Source: Acidobacteriaceae bacterium
GTDB lineage: Bacteria; Acidobacteriota; Terriglobia; Terriglobales; Acidobacteriaceae
DNA: 14,169 nucleotides
Reading direction: 5' to 3'
Assembly (NCBI GenBank): GCA_025462785.1
Contig: JAOAPG010000148.1
Coordinates: 1 to 14,169 of the forward strand
Part shown: positions 1 to 6,330 of the stretch, piece after piece
Layout: each line of letters starts with the position of its first letter
Numbering within the stretch: position 1 is the first letter of the stretch
Notes under the pieces: generated by a model
What the model saw: only the letters and a program-made list of their open reading frames with translations
Database searches by the model: none
Told to the model about the DNA's origin: nothing
Made by a program: the position numbers and the translations under genes

Positions 1-477
1 AGATTTAGTTACAACCACAGCCAGAACTTTCTGATCCCCCAACCGCGAAAAATAGACGTGCTCCAGCGCGTTCTTAGGTCCCCCGATGGCTACCGCAATG
101 CCCACGTTGTGGGAGATGAGCGACAGCACGCGCGAGGTGCGCTCCATAAACTCCGGCACATCAGAGATACCCGCAAGAGAGTCATTGATAATATTCTCGT
201 CCTGATGCGACAAATGCGTCTTACCCGTAAGCTGTTCAACGTAGTAACGATAGGCTTCGGTACTCGGCACTCGACCGGCGGAAGTATGAGGTTGCTCCAG
301 AAAACCTGCATCTGCAAGGTCAGCCATCACGTTCCGGATCGTTGCCGGACTCAATCCCTCACGGTTGGAACGCGCCAGGGTCCGGGAGCCTACCGGCTCA
401 CCGGTAGCGATGAACGTTTCCACAATAGCCGTAAGGATTTCGCGTTCTCGATCGCCAATTGAGGGCCCAGTTTGCAT
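1..477 (-). CDS. hrcA: Heat-inducible transcription repressor HrcA, N-terminal part (cut by left edge)
   Basis: HrcA represses chaperone operons (grpE-dnaK-dnaJ, groESL) by binding CIRCE operators and is titrated off when GroEL is busy with unfolded protein. The 159 codons present hold the N-terminal winged-helix domain: REREILTAIVETFIATGEPVGSRTL at about residues 10-34 (seen in two stretches), the recognition-helix region GLSPATIRNVMADL (41-54), and the wing signature EQPHTSAGRVPS (61-72). The effector domain begins around residue 100 and continues past base 1. The ATG at 477-475 is preceded by GAGG only 2 nt away, an unusually tight Shine-Dalgarno, but homology starts right after it and no other start is in frame. 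A CIRCE element lies 164 bp upstream, which implies autoregulation. By family custom grpE and dnaK may follow to the left; that is not visible here. The identification is firm. Confidence 0.95.
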   Translation of the reverse strand, partial: MQTGPSIGDREREILTAIVETFIATGEPVGSRTLARSNREGLSPATIRNVMADLADAGFLEQPHTSAGRVPSTEAYRYYVEQLTGKTHLSHQDENIINDSLAGISDVPEFMERTSRVLSLISHNVGIAVAIGGPKNALEHVYFSRLGDQKVLAVVVTKS

Positions 478-516
478 ATCCTCTTATAACCGTTCCTATG
501 CTTATATAGATGTATC

Positions 517-548
517 AATTTGAGCCTAGGTACCTAGAGGCTCAAATT
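517..548. promoter_or_regulatory. 10-bp perfect inverted repeat (hairpin) in hrcA leader
   Basis: AATTTGAGCC (517-526) and GGCTCAAATT (539-548) are perfect inverted arms around a 12-nt loop. The loop itself carries the palindrome TAGGTACCTA (527-536), so RNA could extend the stem by about 3 bp and close on a GTAC tetraloop. A second palindrome, GACTTAAGTC, is at 551-560. The hairpin sits about 40 nt upstream of the hrcA start, inside the expected 5' leader. It has no T-tract, so a simple terminator is unlikely; an operator for a second regulator or a leader RNA structure are the alternatives. Confidence 0.6.
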
Positions 549-640
549 TGGACTTAAGTCACTATTTTACATGGACTTGAGCTTAGATGGAACGACTTTC
601 GGCATGGAAATCTGAGCGAATACGAATCATATCCGCTAGA

Positions 641-667
641 TTAGCACCGTGCTACTGAGAGTGCTGA
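641..667 (-). promoter_or_regulatory. CIRCE operator upstream of hrcA
   Basis: The arms TTAGCACCG (641-649) and GAGTGCTGA (659-667) are separated by exactly 9 bp. The CIRCE consensus is TTAGCACTC-N9-GAGTGCTAA, so the arms match 7/9 and 8/9 with the canonical spacing. The element lies between the mrp stop (701) and hrcA (477), so it most likely controls hrcA and whatever chaperone genes follow it leftward. I could not place a convincing -35/-10 pair around it. Confidence 0.9.
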
Positions 668-700
668 TTCCACGAGGGTTATGATTGTGACAGGCCTCGA

Positions 701-1549
701 TTATTGAATGTGAATTACCGATTCGGGCGCACTTGCCTTGATTTCGTCGACTCGCCCAACCACTCTGCGAGCAAAATCGTAGAGGGACTTGGCATGCGGG
801 GACTCTTCGCCGGCGAGAACCGTAGCCCTCCCACTGTCGCCAGATTTGCGAATTTCCGGATCGAGTTGGATGTTTCCCAGGAACGGCACTTGGAACTGGG
901 CGGCAGTCTTCTCGGCCCCGCCGCGGGAGAAAATGTCGACTTCGTGATTGCAATGCGGACAGACAAAGTAGCTCATGTTCTCTACCATGCCGACCACATC
1001 GACTTTCATCTGGCGGAACATTTCGATAGCTTTGCGGGCATCTTGCAAAGAAACATCCGAGGGCGTGGAAACTACAATCGCACCCGTCAGCGGCACGGTT
1101 TGAATGAGTGATAAAGCTACATCGCCAGTGCCCGGCGGCAGATCAACAACCAAATAGTCGAGCTTCCCCCAAACAACCGAACCTAGAAACTGCTTGATAA
1201 TCGAATGCAGCATAGGACCGCGCCAAATTACCGGCTTGTCTCCAGGATTCAACAATCCTACGGAGATGAAACTCAGGCCATGCGCTTCGACCGGCTCAAT
1301 GCGATTGTCACCGAGAACTTTAGGCTGCGCGCTCGTACCCAGCATAAGCGGAACGTTGGGACCGTAGACGTCGGCATCGAGCAATCCGACTTTGTGACCT
1401 AGCTTCGCCAGGGCGAGAGCCAAATTGACCGCGAGCGTGGTCTTTCCGACACCACCTTTCCCGGAACCTACTGCAATAATCGTGTCCACGCCAGGCAAAG
1501 GCTGCGGTGCGGGCGGTTGTTGTCCGGGATGATGAGAATGAGAACTCAA
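701..1549 (-). CDS. mrp: Mrp/NBP35 (ApbC)-family P-loop ATPase, iron-sulfur cluster carrier
   Basis: This 282-residue cytoplasmic ATPase belongs to the MinD/ParA-like deviant-Walker class; family members bind an Fe-S cluster between two subunits and hand it to apoproteins. Visible motifs are the deviant Walker A GSGKGGVGKTT (residues 28-38, signature Lys31), the DADVYGPN segment (58-65), switch II DLPPGTGD (136-143), and the cluster-ligating CPHC (Cys197, Cys200). The N-terminal MIP18/DUF59 domain found in many bacterial Mrp proteins is absent and is replaced by a short His/Pro-rich tail (SHSHHPGQQPPAPQP). The start is read as TTG at 1549, preceded by AAGGTG; no in-frame ATG occurs before the Walker A motif. 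The gene lies 41 nt downstream of the YdeI-type gene and probably shares its transcript. Confidence 0.92.
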   Translation of the reverse strand: MSSHSHHPGQQPPAPQPLPGVDTIIAVGSGKGGVGKTTLAVNLALALAKLGHKVGLLDADVYGPNVPLMLGTSAQPKVLGDNRIEPVEAHGLSFISVGLLNPGDKPVIWRGPMLHSIIKQFLGSVVWGKLDYLVVDLPPGTGDVALSLIQTVPLTGAIVVSTPSDVSLQDARKAIEMFRQMKVDVVGMVENMSYFVCPHCNHEVDIFSRGGAEKTAAQFQVPFLGNIQLDPEIRKSGDSGRATVLAGEESPHAKSLYDFARRVVGRVDEIKASAPESVIHIQ

Positions 1550-1590
1550 GGAGCACCTTTCAGGATGCGGGCAATTAAAGATTAACTAAA

Positions 1591-2325
1591 TTATACCCGC
1601 GATTTGATGGGGAGTCCTGACCGGAAATTAAGGTTCCGAGCACGTGCGACTCTCTTTGCTCTCTTCTCGGCCAATTGCTCTGCTTCCCCAATCACCTTCA
1701 TAATGCGCCGAGCACGGGACTCGGGATTGCGGTAATAGAAAATCCCGAGCAGATGCCCACGGCGATTTGCGGGCGACATGCGCTTCCAACCTTGATATGC
1801 CAAGTGATTGCGCAAGAACTCCACTTGCAGAATGGGCGGCAATTCACGCTCGGCTTCCATGGTGGCGAGGAGACGCTCGGCAATCTGTTCGGCACGACGC
1901 TCACGGGCTTCGGAACTTTTTACATCGGTTATCCAATCAGCAATGTACTTCCGGGTGGAATAATTCAACCGATCAAACCAGCGGAACAGTGATCGATCTT
2001 GAGAAAGAGCACGCTTCAGTTCGGTAGGCGCGGTTACAGTCCGTTCTTCGGTATCCGGTTCTAGCCGAAATTGCGCGATGCTTCCCAGGGTAACTTTAGC
2101 GCCCGCCTGCATTCGTTTGTTAACGAGCAGAGTGTGACCGTTCTTGCCGGTTGGGAATAGCGATGTGCGGAAGCCGAAGCCGTTGATTTCGCCTTTGACT
2201 TTGAGCATGCCGCGTTCTCCCCACATTTTGAAAACGTCGAACGGAATTCGAATGATCACCCAATTCAGGTTCGAGTTGTTGCGCTCAAGTGTGGCCTTAA
2301 ACGTTTTCGCGGCAGCTCGGACCAT
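1591..2325 (-). CDS. DUF1905 / YdeI (OmdA)-type protein
   Basis: The protein has 244 residues. Residues about 8-90 form a DUF1905-like beta-barrel domain (KTFKATLERNN, then WVIIRIPFDVFKMWGERG and GEINGFGFRTSLFPTGKNGH). The rest is YdeI/OmpD-associated type, a family linked to bacteriocin or antimicrobial-peptide tolerance in some bacteria but with no proven biochemistry. The C-terminal part appears duplicated: residues 113-153 (LFRWFDRLNYSTRKYIADWI onward, SEARERRAEQ) and 176-216 (AYQGWKRMSPANRRGHLLGI onward, ESRARRIMKV) share spacing and key residues. The chosen ATG (2325-2323) has AGGAG 6 nt upstream; the frame stays open 17 codons further up, but those codons look non-conserved. It lies 70 nt after cydB. 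The family call is good; the function is open. Confidence 0.82.
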   Translation of the reverse strand: MVRAAAKTFKATLERNNSNLNWVIIRIPFDVFKMWGERGMLKVKGEINGFGFRTSLFPTGKNGHTLLVNKRMQAGAKVTLGSIAQFRLEPDTEERTVTAPTELKRALSQDRSLFRWFDRLNYSTRKYIADWITDVKSSEARERRAEQIAERLLATMEAERELPPILQVEFLRNHLAYQGWKRMSPANRRGHLLGIFYYRNPESRARRIMKVIGEAEQLAEKRAKRVARARNLNFRSGLPIKSRV

Positions 2326-2395
2326 GGATAGCTCCTGAATAAGCTGGAAGCAAGCTGGTTGGGGTTGAACGATCAAGAATTCGGGTTCGGCGCGG

Positions 2396-3436
2396 TCAGT
2401 GGCTGGCGCCTTCCAGTTGCACTTTCCCTTTGAACATCCTGTATACGAATACGAAATATCCCACCGTTATGACCGCTGCAAGAGACCACCATGCGATTCC
2501 GACGATCAGTCCATGATGTCCTGCTGCCGTATTGTAGATCGTCAAACTGTACGCAGGATCGGTGCTCGCAGGTAAGACGTCAGGGTAGAGAGCGAAGACG
2601 GCTCCAATGAGCATGGCGACAATGTAGAGGCACGAGCCCGAGAACGCGAGTTTCTCTTTCCCTTTCGGAGCGCTCCAAATGATGAGCGCCAAGCTCGTGA
2701 CCATGAGAATCGGGATCAGAATGCTTACGGGATGCTGCCCATAGTTGTGCAGTAATCGTGGGCGCACAAAGTATGTTGCAAGCAAGCTGATGCAGGTCAG
2801 AAAGAACTGCACCGGCCACAGCATGACTGCGGTAGTGCGAGCACGCAAGCTCAAATCGCCTTCCGTTTTGACAGCGATGTAGAGCGCGCCATGCACTGTG
2901 AGTGTTACGAGGGCAATAACGCCTGCTAAAACGGTATACCAGTCCAGAATCCCGGGGTGGCCGCTAACTTTGAAATTCGTCCAAAGAGGTTCAAAGAAAT
3001 AGCCATCTTGCCCCAACGGTACTCCACGAACCACATTGCCAAACGCCACTCCGAAAAAGATAGTGAGAAGCGCACTGGATCCGAAGAAAACGACATCGAA
3101 GAACGCCTGCCACACTGGATTTTCCATATGCGTGCGGAATTCGATGCCAATGGCGCGCAGGATCAGCAGCCAGAGAACAATCATCAATGGAAGATAAAAG
3201 CCGCTGAATGCTGACGCATAAAGCAGCGGAAAGGCAAAGTAGAGCGTCCCTCCGGCCGCGATTAGCCAGACTTCGTTGCCGTCCCACACAGGACCGATGG
3301 CGCGGAGAATCATCCGGCGTTCTTGGGAATTCTTGGCAACGGTCAGATAGATTACGCCCGCACCAAGATCGAATCCATCGAGGAGAACGTAGGTGGTCAA
3401 CATTAGGGCAACGATGATGAACCAGAGAGTTTCCAT
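2396..3436 (-). CDS. cydB: Cytochrome bd-type quinol oxidase subunit II
   Basis: CydB is the structural partner of CydA in the membrane-bound bd oxidase, which oxidises quinol and reduces O2 to water without pumping protons. At 346 residues it has normal subunit II length, with about eight hydrophobic segments. Family signatures are LLDGFDLGAG (18-27) and GPVWDGNEVWLIAAGG (48-63), followed by IEFR in the 90s. The start ATG lacks a clear Shine-Dalgarno (upstream is A-rich), and the gene follows cydA by 49 nt, so translation may depend on the upstream gene. No cydX-like small subunit and no cydDC heme/thiol exporter genes follow in this window; the next gene is the unrelated YdeI-type gene. Confidence 0.95.
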   Translation of the reverse strand: METLWFIIVALMLTTYVLLDGFDLGAGVIYLTVAKNSQERRMILRAIGPVWDGNEVWLIAAGGTLYFAFPLLYASAFSGFYLPLMIVLWLLILRAIGIEFRTHMENPVWQAFFDVVFFGSSALLTIFFGVAFGNVVRGVPLGQDGYFFEPLWTNFKVSGHPGILDWYTVLAGVIALVTLTVHGALYIAVKTEGDLSLRARTTAVMLWPVQFFLTCISLLATYFVRPRLLHNYGQHPVSILIPILMVTSLALIIWSAPKGKEKLAFSGSCLYIVAMLIGAVFALYPDVLPASTDPAYSLTIYNTAAGHHGLIVGIAWWSLAAVITVGYFVFVYRMFKGKVQLEGASH

Positions 3437-3485
3437 GAAGTTGTTCTATTTTTGGCGAAGACGTTCGATCCGTCACAAATTTGTT

Positions 3486-4850
3486 TCACCGAATCGACGT
3501 CTGCTCTACGACCACATCTGATAATTCCGGCTGCGCTCCTGGCCCATGCTCGATTTCTCGATGTGCCAGGAACAGGAACAAGATTCCAAGCACCATATAC
3601 ATTCCCATGAACCCGATCAATGTGAACAGGCCATTTCCCGCGGACACATTCTTCGAATAGCCGTCAGCCGTTCTCATCAATCCATAAACAAGCCATGGCT
3701 GGCGCCCGAGTTCTGCTGTCATCCATCCTGCTGTGTTGGCGATATAAGGGAACGGCAGGCCCAGCAGTAATATCCAGAGCATCCAGTCCGTGTTAAACAG
3801 CTTGCCTCGCCAGAGCAGGTACGCCGCGACGACCATAACTGCGATGAAAATCGTGCCCAGCCCCACCATAACGTGATAGCTGTAGTAGAGCAGCGGAATA
3901 TTCGTCGGCCAAAGATCCTCGGGGAAGGCGTTAAGCCCTTTTACTTCCGCTCCCCAACGGCGATACGTGAGAAAACTCAACATCCCGGGAACAATTATCG
4001 GGTTGTCGATGGTGCGATGTTCCACATCTGGTTGGCCAATAATTACCAGCGGTGCGCCCGGTTGTCCTGTGAAAAGCGCTTCCATGGCGGCCAGCGTCAC
4101 AGGTTGATACTGCGTTACCAGCCGTCCATGAGCATCGCCGGTTGGATAGAGTTGAAGAATGGTGAAAACGACACCTGCAATCACTCCTACTTGCACAAAC
4201 ATCCTGCCGAACTGTTCGTGTTTGTGGAGCAACAAGTAAAAAGCTCCAACCGACGCCATAACGAAACAGCCGGTAATCGCTGCGCCACTCATGTTGTGAG
4301 CGTATTGCCACCAAGCCCACTTGTTTAAGATGAGCGCCCAGAAACTACCAAGCTGGACATCCCCTTGCGCGGTAGGCAGGTATCCCACGGGATGCTGCAT
4401 CCAGGCGTCGGTTGCAATAATGAAAAATCCCGAGAGCCACGAGCCGAGAAAAACAGCCACTCCCGTCCACCAGTGCGCCCACTGACTCATACGTTTTTCG
4501 CCGTACAAAAAAAGTCCCAAGAAGGCGGATTCTAGGAAGAAAGCAAACATGCCTTCCATTGCGAGCGTTTGGCCGATTACACCGCCAGAAAAAGCTGAGA
4601 AACGCGCCCAGTTCGTGCCGAACTGAAATTCCATTGGGATGCCGGTCACAACTCCCATTACAAAATTAATGCCAAAGATGCGCGCCCAAAAGCGAGCCGC
4701 AAGATTGTAGGTTTCGTCATTGCGGCGTATAGAAAGGGTCTTGAGAACCACGATAAGAGGAGCCAACCCCATGGTGAGTTGTGGAAACAGATAGTGGAAA
4801 GTGATGGTGAAGGCGAAGTGCAGACGATGTACCAGTAGCGCGCTATCCAT
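3486..4850 (-). CDS. cydA: Cytochrome bd-type quinol oxidase subunit I (short Q-loop, CIO-like)
   Basis: CydA carries hemes b558, b595 and d and the quinol site. At 454 residues it is of the short Q-loop type, versus about 520 in E. coli. The functional residues align without gaps up to the Q-loop: His19, Glu99, Glu107 and His185 (E. coli His186 region). After a shift of 65 they are Met328 (E. coli Met393), Trp376, Glu380 and Arg383 in the AELGRQPW motif (379-386). In the Q-loop segment QPVTLAAMEA, Glu257 is kept but the E. coli Lys252 position is Thr. The motif YSYHVMVGLG has His326 where E. coli has Arg391. Both differences fit CIO-like enzymes, which tend to resist cyanide; that phenotype is inferred. 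The start is supported by the exact His19 register, though the Shine-Dalgarno is weak. Confidence 0.95.
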   Translation of the reverse strand: MDSALLVHRLHFAFTITFHYLFPQLTMGLAPLIVVLKTLSIRRNDETYNLAARFWARIFGINFVMGVVTGIPMEFQFGTNWARFSAFSGGVIGQTLAMEGMFAFFLESAFLGLFLYGEKRMSQWAHWWTGVAVFLGSWLSGFFIIATDAWMQHPVGYLPTAQGDVQLGSFWALILNKWAWWQYAHNMSGAAITGCFVMASVGAFYLLLHKHEQFGRMFVQVGVIAGVVFTILQLYPTGDAHGRLVTQYQPVTLAAMEALFTGQPGAPLVIIGQPDVEHRTIDNPIIVPGMLSFLTYRRWGAEVKGLNAFPEDLWPTNIPLLYYSYHVMVGLGTIFIAVMVVAAYLLWRGKLFNTDWMLWILLLGLPFPYIANTAGWMTAELGRQPWLVYGLMRTADGYSKNVSAGNGLFTLIGFMGMYMVLGILFLFLAHREIEHGPGAQPELSDVVVEQTSIR

Positions 4851-4923
4851 GGTCGTGCCCGGCTAATCTCGTAGATGCGTCATCGTGATCGGACGGCTAT
4901 TCAACTGTAAGTCTATGCGTTGC

Positions 4924-5445
4924 TTAAACAGAGTGGCGGCGGCGACGCTCTGCTTCGCTGCGGCGAATCTCCCTACGACGCCCAGCATCCTCATAACGGC
5001 GCTTCTCAGCATCAGTTTCCGGGATTACTGCCGGAACCGGAACGCGATGTTTCTCTCTGTCTACCGCAACGAAGGTCAGGTAGGCCGAACTGACATGCTG
5101 GCAAGTATCATGAATGTAACTCTCGACCCAAACCTTTACGCCAATTTCCATGGACGTCCGGAAGACGCGGTTGACTGAAGAGCGCAGGATGACGATGTCC
5201 CCGACCTGCACGGGAACCAGGAAATCCATGTGATCGATGGATGCCGTTAGCGCATAGCTGCGGGAGTGCCGATGCGCGGCCATTGCGCCAGCTACATCGA
5301 TCCAATGCATCAGGCGTCCCCCGAGTAACGAGCCCAGTGGGTTCGCGTCGTTCGGGAGAACTATTTCCGTCATTTCGGACTGCGAATCGCGCACAGGACG
5401 CGGCAGTGTTAGATCGTGGTGGTCGGTTTCACTCGCATCCGTCAT
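4924..5445 (-). CDS. Acyl-CoA thioesterase, YciA-like hotdog fold
   Basis: This 173-residue single-hotdog protein is predicted to hydrolyse acyl-CoA thioesters in the cytoplasm. The helix/active-site region reads PNDANPLGSLLGGRLMHWID (31-50) followed by VAGA, matching the YciA/BACH pattern with the conserved Asn/Asp and Asp50. Residues 66-82 (LTASIDHMDFLVPVQVG) and the later VESYIHDTCQHVSSAYLTFVA strands complete the fold. The tail from about residue 148 is extremely basic (KRRYEDAGRRREIRRSEAERRRR spans 148-170), which is unusual for the family. The start ATG (5445-5443) overlaps the stop codon of the upstream gene by one base (TAATG) and has no separate Shine-Dalgarno, pointing to coupled translation; the frame is open further upstream but that stretch encodes the other protein. 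The preferred acyl chain cannot be told. Confidence 0.88.
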   Translation of the reverse strand: MTDASETDHHDLTLPRPVRDSQSEMTEIVLPNDANPLGSLLGGRLMHWIDVAGAMAAHRHSRSYALTASIDHMDFLVPVQVGDIVILRSSVNRVFRTSMEIGVKVWVESYIHDTCQHVSSAYLTFVAVDREKHRVPVPAVIPETDAEKRRYEDAGRRREIRRSEAERRRRHSV

Positions 5446-5897
5446 TAGTTTGAATGTTCGCTTGAAGTCAGATTTTTTGAAGCAGACTGAATTCGTCGTT
5501 GCAAATATGACTGCAGATAACAATCGGCCAATTTTTGGATACGCGGTTCGGGGTGAGTGGTCGTCCAACTTTCTCGAGTGACATCGTATTCGAGCGTGCC
5601 GTGTCCCGCAGGACGATGGCCGAGTTCACACACAAACCACAACTCCAGCCGGGAACTTTGATCGCGGGACACAGAAAAACGTACTGCATCCCAAGGGCGC
5701 TGCGCGGGTATTCTCGGACAGCTACTGGCGTATCCCATATTGCAGAAATCTTTCAGCTCATCGTGATTCGGCACTGCGCCTTCATGGCCAGGCGCGGCAC
5801 ACTGGCCATTCCAACCAGCGCCCAAGGGCAGTCGCGAGGAGTGCAACCATGCGATGTCTTCGGATTTGGAGATAGGCACGAAGAATGGACAGGCCAC
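5445..5897 (-). CDS. Cys-rich protein of unknown function, coupled to the thioesterase
   Basis: The 150-residue product has no signal peptide or membrane segment, and I do not recognise a named family. Six cysteines stand at 3, 33, 52, 60, 90 and 126. The first four lie in motif-like settings: ACPFF at the N-terminus, GWNGQCAAPGHEG (28-40), and FCNMGYASSCPRIPAQRPWD (51-70), followed by AVRFSVS. This pattern suggests metal or Fe-S binding, or disulfides, but that is inference. The start is GTG at 5897, preceded by GGGAG (5906-5910) 8 nt away. The stop TAA (5447-5445) shares a base with the thioesterase ATG, which argues that it is a real translated gene rather than a chance frame. The upstream side is divergent from the TPR gene. 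Confidence 0.78.
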   Translation of the reverse strand: MACPFFVPISKSEDIAWLHSSRLPLGAGWNGQCAAPGHEGAVPNHDELKDFCNMGYASSCPRIPAQRPWDAVRFSVSRDQSSRLELWFVCELGHRPAGHGTLEYDVTRESWTTTHPEPRIQKLADCYLQSYLQRRIQSASKNLTSSEHSN

Positions 5898-6021
5898 GAC
5901 TAGATCTCCCGGGAGTTAATATTTTGCAGGACAGACAATTGTACTCAGCGAGCTGATGAACTGCCAGCGCTAGTTAGGTGAGAAGTGCGGCTTACACCGG
6001 GGCTGTAGTAATCTTTTAGGC
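5898..6021. other. Divergent intergenic region
   Basis: This 124-bp gap separates the leftward Cys-rich/thioesterase pair from the rightward TPR gene, so it should hold promoters for both. I see the Shine-Dalgarno of the leftward gene inside the palindrome CTCCCGGGAG (5906-5915) and AT-rich patches around 5916-5925 and 6007-6017, but no -35/-10 pair I would defend. Confidence 0.4.
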
Positions 6022-6330
6022 ATGGACCGAGTAGCAATGCTTACTGAAATACTTTCGCAGAACGCGAACGATGCCTTTGCGCGTTATGGACTCGCGATGG
6101 AATATTCCAACGCTGGCGAGATCGAAAAGGCATTGGAAGAATTTGGGAAACTGCTGGGTTCCAATCCCGATTACACTGCCGGTTACTTTATGGCGGCTCA
6201 AACACTCGCGAAATCAGGTCGGGAAGATGAAGCGAAGAAGATGCTGGGCGATGGGATCGCCTCGGCTAAGCGTACCGGAAATGGGCACGCACTCTCAGAG
6301 ATGGAAGGCATGCTCGCGGAACTCAGTTAG
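6022..6330 (+). CDS. Small tetratricopeptide-repeat protein
   Basis: The 102-residue soluble protein is built almost entirely of TPR-like helical hairpins. The first repeat covers about residues 15-48 (DAFARYGLAMEYSNAGEIEK, then ALEEFGKLLGSNPDY) and the second about 49-82 (TAGYFMAAQTLAKSGREDEA, then KKMLGDGI), with the usual small/large residue spacing and Pro at the repeat end. It presumably mediates protein-protein contacts; the partner is unknown. The ATG at 6022 has only AGG very close by (1 nt); the in-frame ATG at 6037 is a possible alternative start. Its stop codon TAG overlaps the stop codon of the convergent SDR gene. Confidence 0.83.
   Translation: MDRVAMLTEILSQNANDAFARYGLAMEYSNAGEIEKALEEFGKLLGSNPDYTAGYFMAAQTLAKSGREDEAKKMLGDGIASAKRTGNGHALSEMEGMLAELS

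Noticed and set aside
58..462. Plus-strand open frame of 134 codons at the left edge
   Set aside because: The minus strand here encodes the unmistakable HrcA winged-helix domain.
673..699. Possible hairpin CGAGG/CCTCG just after the mrp stop as a terminator
   Set aside because: A 5-bp stem with a 17-nt loop and no T-run; not convincing.
2341..2358. Direct repeat AAGCTGG twice, 4 bp apart, between cydB and the YdeI-type gene
   Set aside because: Too short and single to be called an operator or repeat family.
3873..4328. Plus-strand open frame of 151 codons opposite cydA
   Set aside because: The opposite strand encodes conserved CydA residues; the translated product is non-hydrophobic, patternless and lacks a ribosome site.
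5535..5903. Plus-strand open frame of 122 codons opposite the Cys-rich gene
   Set aside because: The minus-strand gene has a GTG with good Shine-Dalgarno and is coupled to the thioesterase, so the plus frame is taken as the shadow; some doubt remains because the Cys-rich family is unknown.
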